Positions 16,332 through 26,644 are shown, counted from the stretch's first letter. The stretch is DNA of 64,000 nt from JBFMHP01 sp964557295 (GCA_964557295.1 CAZKZP010000003.1:62001-126000); one strand, 5' to 3'. The notes: generated by a model from the sequence alone, not told the origin. A program made the numbers and translations.

Positions 16332-18344
16332 ATGTGCGGAATCGCAGGTTTCATGCAGCCGCGTCACTGGCCGCAAAACGGGGAAGAGATCTTATCCGGC
16401 ATGGCCAGACGGATTCAGCATCGCGGGCCGGACAGCGCAGGCATCTGGTATGACGAACAAGCCGGCATCGGTTTGGCGCATCGCCGTTTGGCCATCGTCG
16501 ATTTGTCGCCCGAGGGTCATCAACCGATGACATCCAACTCCGGACGCTACATCATCGTATTCAATGGCGAGATTTATAATCACCGCCAGATTAGGCAGGA
16601 GCTCGCCACGCACGGGCACGTCTTTCATGGCCATTCGGATACCGAAGCCATCCTCGCTGCGATGGAAGAATGGGGGCTCAAGATCGCTATTTCCAGATTC
16701 ATTGGCATGTTTGCCTTTGCGCTGTGGGATACGCAAAAAAACCAGTTGCACTTGGTGCGCGACCGGATGGGCGAGAAGCCCTTGTATTATGGAAAGGCCG
16801 GCACGTCCTTCGTCTTCTGCTCAGAACTCAAGGCGCTTGAGGCCTGTCCGCAATGGGAGGGAACTCTTGATCACGTCGCGCTCGAGATCTTCATGAACTG
16901 CGGCTACATCCCGGCGCCATATTCCATATTTCAAGGCATACACAAGCTCATGCCCGGGAGCGTGGCGACCATCGTAGCCAATCACGCGAGAACGGAAGTC
17001 GTTCAGGAGAGTTATTGGACGATTGAGCAGGCCGTCGCGGCGGGTCGATCTAATCCGATTCATGCCCACGAGCAGGATATGGTGTCTGAATTGGAGCGGC
17101 TGATGTTGGATGCGATTCAGCATCAAATGATCGCCGATGTCCCCTTGGGCGCGTTTCTCTCCGGCGGCATTGATTCATCGACGGTTGTCGCGCTGATGCA
17201 ATCCATGTCATCCAGTCCGGTCCATACCTTTTCGATCGGATTCGGTGATGAGGGATACAACGAGGCAGGATACGCCAAGCAGGTGGCCGATCATCTCGGT
17301 ACGCATCACACGGAACTGTATGTTTCACCAGAGCAAGCGCTGAATATGATCCCAAAATTACCGTTGATATACGACGAACCGTTTGCCGATCCCTCGCAAA
17401 TACCCACTTATCTGGTATCGAACCTGGCACGTCGCGATGTGACGGTCAGTCTCTCCGGTGATGGGGGGGACGAACTCTTCTGCGGTTACTCTCGATATTT
17501 TTTGGTCGACAAGATGTGGCGGAGGATATCGATACTGCCGCGCCCGGTGCGCCGATTCGCGGCAAAACTGATCTCGAACACGCCAACGGAGCGGCTCGAT
17601 CGGTTGTTTCATTGGCTGAACCCGCTGTTCAACAAATACAGTTCAGCGGGCCGGACTGGCGACAAGCTCAAAAAAGCCGCATATCCACTTGGGGCCGCTG
17701 ACCAAAGTAGCTTTTACCGCATGCTCTCCGCGAACTGGACGCGCGGCGATGAGCTTTTGCTTGGATTGGATCGTGTTGACGATGCCCGGCAGGAGGCCCC
17801 GGAGCAGGGTATTCACACCGTGAGCTTCGTCGAGCAAATGATGTACCTAGACACCAAGACCTATCTGCCAGATGACATTCTGGTCAAATTGGACCGCGCG
17901 AGTATGGCGAACAGCCTCGAGTCACGGGTTCCGCTGCTCGACCATCGGATCGTGGAGTATGCCTGGCGCCTACCGTTGTCGGTGAAATACAAGAAGGGCC
18001 AAGGGAAGTGGATCTTGCGCGAGGTGTTGAATCGGCATGTCCCGGCGCGGCTGTTCGACCGGCCGAAGATGGGATTTGGCGCGCCCATCGCCCTATGGTT
18101 GCGTGGTCCGTTGCAAGAGTGGGCCGAGTCACTGCTCAATGAACACCGCATACGTCAACAGGGTTATCTCAACGCGACGGTAATCAGGAGGAAATGGCAT
18201 GAACATTTATCCGGCATACGCAATTGGCATCGCCAGCTGTGGACGGTTTTGATTTTCCAGGCATGGCTGGAAGAACAAGCACAACACCATCTCACTGGGA
18301 TTCCGCATCATGAACCGTTCCGGGATATTCACCATATCGCTTGA
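16332..18344 (+). CDS. AsnB-type glutamine-dependent amidotransferase, copy 2
   Basis: A 670-residue homologue of the protein at 8733. It begins MCGIAGFMQP (catalytic Cys2) and has HRGPDSAG, FNGEIYNH, GHSDTEAI and the PP-loop LSGGIDSSTV. The late motif DDILVKLDRASMA is also present. It is about 35 residues longer than copy 1, mainly around residues 420-480. It probably amidates a carboxylated sugar or related group in the polysaccharide. The last 35 bases overlap the deacetylase gene, showing tight coupling. Similar proteins are known as companions of XrtA/PEP-CTERM loci. Confidence 0.88.
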   Translation: MCGIAGFMQPRHWPQNGEEILSGMARRIQHRGPDSAGIWYDEQAGIGLAHRRLAIVDLSPEGHQPMTSNSGRYIIVFNGEIYNHRQIRQELATHGHVFHGHSDTEAILAAMEEWGLKIAISRFIGMFAFALWDTQKNQLHLVRDRMGEKPLYYGKAGTSFVFCSELKALEACPQWEGTLDHVALEIFMNCGYIPAPYSIFQGIHKLMPGSVATIVANHARTEVVQESYWTIEQAVAAGRSNPIHAHEQDMVSELERLMLDAIQHQMIADVPLGAFLSGGIDSSTVVALMQSMSSSPVHTFSIGFGDEGYNEAGYAKQVADHLGTHHTELYVSPEQALNMIPKLPLIYDEPFADPSQIPTYLVSNLARRDVTVSLSGDGGDELFCGYSRYFLVDKMWRRISILPRPVRRFAAKLISNTPTERLDRLFHWLNPLFNKYSSAGRTGDKLKKAAYPLGAADQSSFYRMLSANWTRGDELLLGLDRVDDARQEAPEQGIHTVSFVEQMMYLDTKTYLPDDILVKLDRASMANSLESRVPLLDHRIVEYAWRLPLSVKYKKGQGKWILREVLNRHVPARLFDRPKMGFGAPIALWLRGPLQEWAESLLNEHRIRQQGYLNATVIRRKWHEHLSGIRNWHRQLWTVLIFQAWLEEQAQHHLTGIPHHEPFRDIHHIA

Positions 18345-19353
18345 TTTCGAGCTGTTCTGGGGGGTGCGCGACCATAAAACCCTGCAGGACTACGGAGAAG
18401 TCTTATTGGGCGCGCGGCAGGCGATCCCCGTCTTGTTGAAAACCTTTGCGGAGCATGACATCCATGTCACATGGGCGACCGTCGGCTTCCTGTTTGCCAA
18501 TGATAAAGCTGAGCTGGATTCTCACATGCCGCATATCAAGCCGACGTATCGCGATCACGGTCTGGATCCCTATCCCCATTTGAGGAACATCGGTCGAGAC
18601 GAACAGGAAGATCCCTATCATTACGCGAATTCATTAATCAAAGAGATTGCGATGTATCCCGGGCAGGAAATCGCGAGTCACACCTTTTCACATTACTACT
18701 GCATGGAGCCTGGGCAAACCAAGGACGCCTTCCGCTCCGATCTGGCGGCGGCGCTGCAATTGGCGCGACGTCACGGATATCATTTGCACAGTATGGTGTT
18801 CCCACGGAATCAGTGCAACGCAGACTATTTGGCCACGTGCGCGGAGTTTGGTTTTATCGCATTCCGCGGCAATCAGCCCGGCTGGATGTATAGTGCCGGC
18901 AATACGTGGCAAAAGCGACTGGGAAGATTGCTCGACACCTATCTCCCCTTGAGCGGCAACAATCTGCATGACTTGGATCGCTTGTCGTCTTCCAGTCCCG
19001 TCAACATACCTGCCAGTCGCATCCTGCGGCCGGTGAATACGCGGCTCAAATATCTGGAGCCATTGCGGTTGGCACTCATCAAATCTGAAATGAGTCGTGC
19101 CGCTGAGCAAGGCAGGTTGTATCACCTGTGGTGGCATCCACATAATTTCGGCAAGAATTTATCCGACAATATGCGGTTTCTCGAAAAGATACTCGCTCAT
19201 TTCAGAATTCTGAAGCGCGACTACGGCATGCGATCGATGAATATGAAAGAGGTCGCCTGTGAGGTGACGGCGCTGGCCACTATCGCGCCGCCGAACGACA
19301 TGGCGGCGCGCCCGGCCAGTCAACATGCGCAATATCCGATCAAACATTATTGA
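18310..19353 (+). CDS. Polysaccharide deacetylase (NodB/CE4 family)
   Basis: A 347-residue protein with NodB motifs: SLDFE (catalytic base and metal Asp) near residue 10, the metal-binding SHTFSH (H-x3-H) near residue 118, and MVFPRNQ near residue 160. CE4 enzymes remove N- or O-acetyl groups from polysaccharides with a divalent metal. No signal peptide is visible, so it may act on a precursor inside the cell or be exported unusually. ATG 18310 lies inside the end of the amidotransferase gene (35-base overlap). The FemAB-like gene follows after 24 bases. Confidence 0.82.
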   Translation: MNRSGIFTISLDFELFWGVRDHKTLQDYGEVLLGARQAIPVLLKTFAEHDIHVTWATVGFLFANDKAELDSHMPHIKPTYRDHGLDPYPHLRNIGRDEQEDPYHYANSLIKEIAMYPGQEIASHTFSHYYCMEPGQTKDAFRSDLAAALQLARRHGYHLHSMVFPRNQCNADYLATCAEFGFIAFRGNQPGWMYSAGNTWQKRLGRLLDTYLPLSGNNLHDLDRLSSSSPVNIPASRILRPVNTRLKYLEPLRLALIKSEMSRAAEQGRLYHLWWHPHNFGKNLSDNMRFLEKILAHFRILKRDYGMRSMNMKEVACEVTALATIAPPNDMAARPASQHAQYPIKHY

Positions 19354-19377
19354 TGCGAGTGAGGGAGACGCGTTGCA

Positions 19378-20454
19378 ATGGAAGAGTTCATTACAGCCGC
19401 GGACAATCGTTGGTCTTCTTTGTTGCGGTGTGTGGACCATGATTTTTACCATTATCCATGCTATGTCCAGGCCGAGAGTAACCTGCACGATGGCGAGGCT
19501 CAGGCGTTCTATTGCGAAGGTTCAGCTGGACTCTTCCTGATCCCGCTGGTCCGGCGAATGCTTCCCGAGCCGATGGGCCAGGGGAGATGCCGCTATGATG
19601 CGGTCACGCCCTATGGTTATTCCGGCCCGATATACACGAGCAATCTTGAACGCGAGGATCTACAGCGGGCATTAGAGGCCTATGTCGATCAGGGCTATCG
19701 CCAGGGGTTCGTCACCAGCTTTTTCAGGCTTCATCCGCTGCTTAATAAGAATCTGATTTCCGCCATCCCACATACTGACCATATCAAGCTGGTGCGACAT
19801 GGATCGACTGTCAGCATCAACCTCGAACATGAGTCCAGCCATTTGAACAAGGTGCTCAGAACAAACCATAAGCGTGACATCAAAAAACTGGGCAACGCAG
19901 GGTTTAAGGTCAGGATCAATCACTGGGATGACTATGCGGCATTCCAAGACATCTACGTGCACACCATGGCGCGACTCAATGCCGTTGACTACTATTATTT
20001 CAGCAAAGAATATTTCACGCATTTGCAGGAGTGTTTGGCGGGGGATCTGCACTTGTGCTCAGTCATCGCCCCAGATGGAACTGTCGCCGCGGGCGGTATT
20101 TTTGCCGAGTCCGGGAATATCATGCAGTACCATTTGGGCGGGACAGATGCGCGCTATTTGGCGCACGCGCCGAGCAAATTGATGTTCTTTGAAATGCGGA
20201 ATTGGGCAAAAGAAATAGGCGTTAAAGTGTTGCACTTGGGTGGTGGTTTGTCTGCGGAGCGGGACAGCTTATTTGAATTCAAGCGCGGATTCGCCACGGA
20301 TGAACATGATTTTTACACACTGAGAATCACACATGATTTTGACGCATATGATTCATTGAACACGCGGTTTCTTGCAAAGAACTGCTTGAAAATATTCCCT
20401 AATCAAAATTATTTCCCATTGTATCGCACCAGACTGGATGTATCGATCGCGTGA
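19378..20454 (+). CDS. FemAB/GNAT-fold acyltransferase
   Basis: A 358-residue protein matching the GNAT-like half of FemAB proteins: a central block VLRTNHKRDIKKLGNAGF, then IYVHTMARLNAVDYYYFSKE, and a late GVKVLHLGGGLSAERDSLFEFKRGF that is the most conserved part of the family. FemAB relatives transfer aminoacyl groups. Those in EPS/PEP-CTERM loci are presumed to add amino acids or acyl groups to the polysaccharide, not proven. A GAGGGA motif lies about 10 bases before ATG 19378. Confidence 0.75.
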   Translation: MEEFITAADNRWSSLLRCVDHDFYHYPCYVQAESNLHDGEAQAFYCEGSAGLFLIPLVRRMLPEPMGQGRCRYDAVTPYGYSGPIYTSNLEREDLQRALEAYVDQGYRQGFVTSFFRLHPLLNKNLISAIPHTDHIKLVRHGSTVSINLEHESSHLNKVLRTNHKRDIKKLGNAGFKVRINHWDDYAAFQDIYVHTMARLNAVDYYYFSKEYFTHLQECLAGDLHLCSVIAPDGTVAAGGIFAESGNIMQYHLGGTDARYLAHAPSKLMFFEMRNWAKEIGVKVLHLGGGLSAERDSLFEFKRGFATDEHDFYTLRITHDFDAYDSLNTRFLAKNCLKIFPNQNYFPLYRTRLDVSIA

Positions 20455-20495
20455 TGTAAGCCGGACAAGACAATCCGCAAGAATGAGGAGCGTAT

Positions 20496-21671
20496 ATGAA
20501 TGTGCATCGGTTGGAATCATGGCCCCACTTTGACGAAGACGAGATCCTCTCAGTTACCGAAGTCTTGCGCTCTGGACGTGTGAATTATTGGACCGGAGAA
20601 CATGTAAAGAAGTTTGAAAACGAGTTTGCCAAATACTGTGGCACCGAATACGGAATAGCCTTGGCGAACGGGACGGTGGCGCTTGAGTTGGCCTTGCGCA
20701 GTCTTGGCATAGGCAAGGGCGATGAAGTCATTGTCACGCCGCGGACCTTCATAGCCTCGGCGAGTTGTGTTGTCATGATGGGCGCTGTTCCCGTGTTCGC
20801 CGATATCGATTTCAAGAGTCAAAACATCACGGCGGAGTCGATACAGCAGGTGATCACGCCGCGTACCCGGGCGATCATTGCGGTGCATCACGCCGGATAT
20901 CCCTGCGATATGGACCCGATCATGGCGCTGGCAGATGAACACGGCCTGGCGGTCATTGAAGACTGTGCCCAGGCGCATGGCGCGCAATACAAGGGGCGAC
21001 CGGTGGGTGGATTGGGGGATGTGGGCGCATTCTCATTTTGCCAAGACAAAATCATGACGACCGGCGGCGAAGGTGGAATGCTGGTGACCAATAATCATGA
21101 AGTCTGGGAAAAGTCATGGTCATTCAAGGATCACGGCAAAAGCTACGACGCGGTTTATCACCGGCAATATCCCGCCGGATTTCGCTGGTTGCACGAGTCA
21201 TTCGGCACCAACTGGCGTATGACCGAACTGCAAGGGGCCATTGGTCGCATCCAGCTCAAGAAATTACCCGAGTGGCATGCCAGAAGAAAGCGCAATGCCG
21301 AAAGACTGACTGCGCATTTGTCGGACATCCCGGCGTTGAGTATTGCGCGGCCATCTGAGGTGATTGAGCATGCGTACTACAAGTATTACGTCACCCTTCG
21401 CCCAGAACTGTTGAATCCAGGCTGGGGGCGTGATCGCATCCTGACTGAAATCACCGAAAATGGCGTTCCATGTTTTACGGGAACCTGTCCGGAGATTTAT
21501 CTGGAAAAGGCCTTCGAGTCAGCTCACCTCAAACCAAGCGCACGGCTGCCGAATGCCATGAAACTTGGCGAGACGTGTTTGGTGTTTCTGGTGCATCCCA
21601 CCTTGACGGACGATGACATCGATCTTTCTGCCGAGGTGATCAAAGGTGTCTTCCAGCGGGCGGTTGCATGA
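20496..21671 (+). CDS. DegT/DnrJ/EryC1/StrS sugar aminotransferase
   Basis: A 391-residue PLP enzyme. The lysine that binds PLP is K185 in FSFCQDKIMTTGGEGG. Other family marks are ALANGTVALELALRSLG, VIEDCAQAHGA and NWRMTELQGAIG. Such enzymes aminate 4-keto or 3-keto nucleotide sugars using glutamate. With the 4,6-dehydratase at 23517 it could make a UDP-4-amino-sugar, as PglE does after PglF. The ribosome site GAGGAG ends 6 bases before ATG 20496. It is the last plus-strand gene before a two-gene inverted segment. Confidence 0.85.
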   Translation: MNVHRLESWPHFDEDEILSVTEVLRSGRVNYWTGEHVKKFENEFAKYCGTEYGIALANGTVALELALRSLGIGKGDEVIVTPRTFIASASCVVMMGAVPVFADIDFKSQNITAESIQQVITPRTRAIIAVHHAGYPCDMDPIMALADEHGLAVIEDCAQAHGAQYKGRPVGGLGDVGAFSFCQDKIMTTGGEGGMLVTNNHEVWEKSWSFKDHGKSYDAVYHRQYPAGFRWLHESFGTNWRMTELQGAIGRIQLKKLPEWHARRKRNAERLTAHLSDIPALSIARPSEVIEHAYYKYYVTLRPELLNPGWGRDRILTEITENGVPCFTGTCPEIYLEKAFESAHLKPSARLPNAMKLGETCLVFLVHPTLTDDDIDLSAEVIKGVFQRAVA

Positions 21672-21727
21672 GGCGGGATCATGACGCCCTCGAGTCTTTG
21701 TCATGGTTAGGGTTAGTAAGAAGCTCC

Positions 21728-22645
21728 TTAGCTGTTCCGAGCCATATTTCCCGCCATGAGCCGTAGGCTTTCGCAGATCCTACACGCCCGAAGAATTACA
21801 CCCAGCGCCAGGATCATCAACTTTTGGTGCCAGCCGGGGATCGATTCGTCCTCGAATATGATGCGGATGCTATGGCTGTTCGGTTTGAGCAAGCGCAAAA
21901 AGACTGAACGTGTCTTGGTTTTGGGCGCCTTGTGATGTTGCCGATGGCTTGTTTCATGCACACCGCCGGTCGTGCGCACTGTTTTGTACATCAAGGCATT
22001 AAACGAGTTTCGGGCGGGATGGCGAATAATCGTTTTGTCAGAGTAGATCAGTTTATGCCCGTGCCGTGCCGCGCGCACGCACCATTCCGAGTCGCCCAGA
22101 GACTTCAATGACGGATTGAACACACCCACGGCTGCCAGCACGGTGCGGTAGGTGAATAGATTGGCGCACGCGCCATACTTGAAATGGTTCGCCCAATACT
22201 CCTGCTGAAATCCGAACAGACGATCGTAATGTTCATAGATGGTCGCTTGGCCACTGATTTTCGGGAATACCGTTATTTTCCCAGCGACGATACTGGCGCC
22301 TGTGCTTGCAGTTAGCGCTTGAACGCCCTGCTCGAGCCAATCGGGATAAGGCGTGCAGTCCGCGTCGGTAAACGCCAGGACATCTCCGCATGCGGCCGCG
22401 ATCCCTGTGTTCCGGGCCGCATAAGAGCTACGTGTCGATTCCCGCAACAGTCTCACCAAGGGAAAGCGGGCAGGGGAGAGGTTGAGCCGCGGGTGTGATC
22501 CATTATCGACAACGAGTATTTCGGTGAGAGAGCGGGGATAAGTTTGACGGTGCAGGATCTCAAGGCAGTTCACCAGTCTTTCATAGTCGTTATAAACCGG
22601 GATGATAATTGAAACGTGGTGCGGGCGATGGCTCGTAATCATCAT
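21728..22645 (-). CDS. GT2-family glycosyltransferase
   Basis: A 305-residue GT-A enzyme. It opens with VSIIIPVYNDYERLVNCLE and has VVDNGS and the metal-binding DxD as FTDADCTPYPDWL (about residue 110). The last 60 residues hold a hydrophobic stretch (LMILALGVILRAC) that may associate with the membrane. It transfers one sugar or extends the chain. The start ATG overlaps the stop of the priming transferase gene, so these two form a coupled pair on the minus strand, convergent with the aminotransferase gene. Confidence 0.85.
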   Translation of the reverse strand: MMITSHRPHHVSIIIPVYNDYERLVNCLEILHRQTYPRSLTEILVVDNGSHPRLNLSPARFPLVRLLRESTRSSYAARNTGIAAACGDVLAFTDADCTPYPDWLEQGVQALTASTGASIVAGKITVFPKISGQATIYEHYDRLFGFQQEYWANHFKYGACANLFTYRTVLAAVGVFNPSLKSLGDSEWCVRAARHGHKLIYSDKTIIRHPARNSFNALMYKTVRTTGGVHETSHRQHHKAPKTKTRSVFLRLLKPNSHSIRIIFEDESIPGWHQKLMILALGVILRACRICESLRLMAGNMARNS

Positions 22646-23271
22646 TGCGACCCATAGTTATTGGCGCGTTCTTCGTTGAGCTTGACTTCCACCAGGGCGG
22701 TGTCTGCGGATATACCGTCACGCTTCAATACCTTGAATATCGTGACGACCAGTATCTTGATGTCCAGCCATAAGGAACAATGGTCGACATACCACACATC
22801 GAGTGACAAGCGCTCATTCCACGGGCACATATTTCGGCCATTGATCTGCGCCCAGCCGGTAATGCCAGGCCGGACAGAGTGTCTGCGTCGTTCTTGGGCT
22901 GAATAATACGGCAGATACTCTGTCAGCAGCGGCCGAGGGCCAACCAGACTCATATCGCCCTTCAGGACATTGTAAATTTCCGGTATCTCATCGAGACTGG
23001 TGCGCCGAATAAACCGTCCAAGCCTGGTCAGGCGAACATTATCTGGAAGCAAAACTCCATCGGCATCCATTGCATCCGTCATGGTTCTGAATTTGTATAT
23101 TTTGAATGGTTTCCCGTGGAGGCCAGGGCGTGTTTGAGTGAACACAATAGGGGGGCCATGTGACACAAATACAACAAATCCAAGAATGATAAACACGGGC
23201 ATCAAAAAAATGATCAATACCAGGCTGGCTGTGACATCAAATGCTCTCTTATATATATCCCGGTAAACCAT
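22642..23271 (-). CDS. Undecaprenyl-phosphate sugar phosphotransferase (PglC/WcaJ-like)
   Basis: A 209-residue monotopic phosphoglycosyl transferase that starts repeat-unit synthesis on undecaprenyl phosphate. It has an N-terminal re-entrant hydrophobic helix, then VFTQTRPGLHGKPFKIYKFR, the catalytic Asp-Glu pair in RRTSLDEIPEIYNVLKGDMS and VGPRPLL, and RPGITGWAQINGRN. The short length matches PglC rather than long WcaJ/PssY forms with extra helices. ATG 23271 is preferred because AGGTG lies 7 bases upstream; an in-frame GTG at 23286 is the alternative. Confidence 0.88.
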   Translation of the reverse strand: MVYRDIYKRAFDVTASLVLIIFLMPVFIILGFVVFVSHGPPIVFTQTRPGLHGKPFKIYKFRTMTDAMDADGVLLPDNVRLTRLGRFIRRTSLDEIPEIYNVLKGDMSLVGPRPLLTEYLPYYSAQERRRHSVRPGITGWAQINGRNMCPWNERLSLDVWYVDHCSLWLDIKILVVTIFKVLKRDGISADTALVEVKLNEERANNYGSQ

Positions 23272-23516
23272 GTCGATCACCTGCACTTGATCGTGATGTT
23301 GTGGTTTTGAATTATTTTAGTCTGAGAACACATGAAGTATAGATGCGTTACAACGTGACTGCACAGCATGGCTTAATCGTTTAGATTGTACGAATATTTA
23401 TTTTATGGGAGACATATTTATAAGCTTGTCTATAGTTACTAGGTCGTATCGGTAATACGAAGTAGTTCACGTGTTGAGCGTTCACGATAATCATTCAAAC
23501 GGAATGGCCTATATGT

Positions 23517-25476
23517 ATGAACGAAATCAGCATCAAGAAGTATAATGACAATATTACGGATGTTTTCCTGTCCTTATCCCGCAGCAAGAAGCGTATTGTT
23601 GTTGCGTCGGTCGATTTGATCATCATCGCGTTATCGATGTCATTCGCGGTTGCGCTGCAACCGGCTGATTTTAACATCATGAACTCACATGGTTTGTGGT
23701 TAATATTTTTGGCGGCGCCCATCGTTGCCATTCCCGTATTTTCGCAGTTTTTCCTGTATCAAGTCGTTCATCGTTTTGTGAACACAAAATTCTTTGTATC
23801 CACCATCTGTGCGGTTGTCTTGCATGTGGGTATCCTCGTTTTTCTCATCGCCCTGCTCGTGCCCGAGTTGCTTTCTGTTACGCTCATGATCAATTATTTG
23901 TTGCTGAGCCTATTGCTGGTCACTGGAAGCCGATGGATCGCCAGGGAGTTTCTCCTTGNNNNNNNNNNGTACCAATGTGGTTATATATGGCGCGGGAGCA
24001 GCGGGCGCAGAGCTTATTGAGCTTTTGGATAAAGAGTCGAAATACAATCCGGTTTTGTTTATCGATGATAAAAAAGAGCTTCATGGCACATCGATCCTGG
24101 GCCGGACGATATATGCGACCAGCCAACTTCACGACCTTCTAGCGAAGCACCACGTCGATACCGTTCTGCTGGCAATCCCTTCCGCGCCGCGCGCACGCAA
24201 ACAAGAGATTATCGGCTATTTGAATAAATTCGCCGCACGGATCATGACGGTTCCTTCGCTGGACGACATCGTGTCCGGGCGAAACTCCCTACATGATGTC
24301 ATGGAAGTATGTGCCGAGGATCTTCTGTACCGGAGTCAGATCGATCCTGATCCAAGGCTGTTGTCCATGTGCATCAACAGCAAGTCGGTAATGGTTACCG
24401 GCGCGGGTGGGTCGATTGGGTCCGAACTGTGCCGGCAAATCATTCGCATGAATCCGGCCAAGCTCATTTTGTTTGAATTGTCCGAGCTGGCGTTATATCA
24501 AATCGATCGCGAACTCGGCGGCATCAAGAACAAGTATTCCTATTCCACCCGGAATGTTGAAATCATTCCAATACTTGGGACGGTGCGGGACAAGGATCGG
24601 CTCAAGACGATACTGAGCATCTTCAATGTGAACACGGTCTACCATGCGGCGGCTTACAAGCATGTGCCATTGGTCGAGACCAATCCCATCATGGGGGTGG
24701 CGAATAATGCCATTGGGACATGGTGTGCGGCCACCGCTGCGTTGGAGACGAACGTCGAGACATTCGTTCTGGTGTCGACAGATAAGGCGGTTCGCCCTAC
24801 CAATGTCATGGGGGCGAGCAAGCGGTTGGCCGAGCTTGCGGTGCAGGCGCTGTCAACCGTTTCAAATGGCGGGACGCGCTATGTGATCGTCCGTTTCGGC
24901 AATGTGTTGGATTCTTCCGGGTCGGTGGTGCCGCTGTTCAAGGAACAAATCAAGCGTGGCGGTCCGGTGACCATCACGCATCCTGACATCATCCGTTATT
25001 TCATGACGATCCCCGAGGCCGCGCAGTTGGTGATCCAGGCAGGTTCGATGGGCGGCGGCGGCGATGTATTTGTTTTGGACATGGGCGAGCCGGTCCGCAT
25101 CATCGATCTTGCGCGCCGGCTGATTACGCTGAGCGGCTTCTCCGTGCGGGATGCCACCCGGCCAGACGGCGATATTGAGATCAAGATCACCGGATTGCGG
25201 CCTGGAGAAAAATTATACGAGGAGTTGCTGATCGGCGGTGATGTAAGTTCGACGGAACACCCGCAGATCATGCGCTCGCATGAAGAAGAGCTTCCGTATG
25301 CCGAATTGGTGGACATCATGCACAAGCTGGAACACCACTGCGGAGCGGGCGACACGGCCATGATCAGGAAACTTCTGGAGGAGGTTGTGCGCGGTTATAC
25401 GCCCCAGTGTGGCATTGCCGATCCGGTCTGGATGAGCGTATTGGAAAACGCAAAGCTCGAGTTGGCCCACCGTTGA
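23517..25476 (+). CDS. Membrane NDP-sugar 4,6-dehydratase (PglF/CapD/WbpM type), interrupted by gap
   Basis: Two reading frames that belong to one gene, split by a 10-N gap at 23959-23968. The N-terminal part (about 147 residues) has four hydrophobic helices. The second part has a first Rossmann motif VVIYGAGAAG, then MVTGAGGSIGSELCRQI for NAD, YHAAAYKHVP and later STDKAVRPTNVMGASKR. Removing the 10 Ns brings both halves into frame (REFLLG-TNVVIYGAG), though some codons may be missing. These enzymes dehydrate UDP-GlcNAc to the 4-keto-6-deoxy sugar, the first step to bacillosamine or QuiNAc/FucNAc sugars. Five bases separate it from the next glycosyltransferase. Confidence 0.87.
23959..23968. 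other. Assembly gap of 10 N
   Basis: The gap lies between the membrane part and Rossmann part of the dehydratase. Unlike the gaps at 378 and 45448 there is no useful flank overlap (one shared G). Frame is restored if the net surplus is 10 bases plus or minus a multiple of three, so real codons may be missing here. Confidence 0.9.
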
Positions 25477-25481
25477 GCGTT

Positions 25482-26609
25482 ATGGCACGCATACTGGTAC
25501 TTGGCAGTCTTGCAGATTCATTGGTGAACTTCCGGGGGGCAATGCTCGCTGAGATGGTGGCATCCGGACACGAGGTACATGCCTGCGCCCCCGGCGCGAC
25601 CGCAGCGATCCGAAACCGGCTGCACGAGATCGGGGTCATCTATCACGAGGTGAAGTTCGAGCGCGGCGGGACCAATCCTCTGAATGACGCGCGCTTCTTT
25701 TTGAGGCTGGTCGCGCTTTTCAGGGCGGTTCGTCCCGATACATTTCTGGGTTATACGATCAAGCCCGTGATCTATGGCACGTTGGCGGCCAAGATTGCCG
25801 GTGTCCCCGCGATTTTTTCGATGATAACGGGCCTGGGTACGACTTTCATTGATTCATCCGAGCGGCAGCGTGGCGCGCGCTGGGTCGCCGTGGGTTTGTA
25901 TAAACTGGCGCTGCCATTTAACCGCAGGGTATTTTTTCAGAATCCCGATGACCTGAATGCCTTCGTGTGCCAGCGCTTTGTCGATCAGGATTCGCAGGCT
26001 GTGATCATCAATGGCTCCGGCATCGATGTCGATGCGTTTCGACCGGCTCCGTTCCCAGAGCAAATCACTTTTTTGTTAATTGCCCGGTTGCTTCGTGACA
26101 AAGGCATCATGGAGTATTTCGAGGCGGCGCGCCGCGTCAAAGAGAGGCATCCCGAGGTCAAATTCAGGCTGGTGGGCTGGATCGATCCGCAAAATCCATC
26201 TTCGGTAACGGAACCGGAGTTATGCTCCATGATCAGCACGGGCACCATCGAGTATCTCGGGCAACTGGATGATGTCCGCTCCGCGATTGCCACGTCATCG
26301 GTTTATGTGCTGCCATCGTATCGCGAAGGGACACCCCGAAGCGTGCTGGAGGCGATGGCGATGGGCCGGCCAGTGATCACGACGGATGTGCCGGGTTGCC
26401 GCGAAACTGTTCAACCCGGGTGCAATGGCATGCTCGTCCCAGCGCGTGATGCGGCGGAGCTGGCCAATGCGATGACGCATTTCATTGAACACCCGTCGGA
26501 TATCGAACGCATGGGCGCGGAAGGCCGCCGGATCGCGGTTGAGAAATATGATGTGCGCAAGGTCAATGCGGTCATCATGGCGACGATGGGGCTTCGCGCC
26601 GCACTGTAA
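25482..26609 (+). CDS. GT4-family glycosyltransferase (PglA-like)
   Basis: A 375-residue GT-B enzyme. It begins ARILVLGSLADSLVNFRGAM and has FSMITGLGTTF, FLLIARLLRDKGIMEYFEAA, and the donor E-x7-E element PSYREGTPRSVLEAMAMG with RPVITTDVPGCRE. This form is close to PglA/CapM-type transferases that add the second sugar to a di-N-acetyl-sugar on the lipid carrier. ATG 25482 is taken because it sits 5 bases after the dehydratase stop. With the PglF-, PglE- and PglC-like genes nearby it suggests an amino-sugar-headed repeat unit. Confidence 0.85.
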   Translation: MARILVLGSLADSLVNFRGAMLAEMVASGHEVHACAPGATAAIRNRLHEIGVIYHEVKFERGGTNPLNDARFFLRLVALFRAVRPDTFLGYTIKPVIYGTLAAKIAGVPAIFSMITGLGTTFIDSSERQRGARWVAVGLYKLALPFNRRVFFQNPDDLNAFVCQRFVDQDSQAVIINGSGIDVDAFRPAPFPEQITFLLIARLLRDKGIMEYFEAARRVKERHPEVKFRLVGWIDPQNPSSVTEPELCSMISTGTIEYLGQLDDVRSAIATSSVYVLPSYREGTPRSVLEAMAMGRPVITTDVPGCRETVQPGCNGMLVPARDAAELANAMTHFIEHPSDIERMGAEGRRIAVEKYDVRKVNAVIMATMGLRAAL

Positions 26610-26644
26610 TATAGTGCGTATAATGTATATTATGTTAAATGTGG

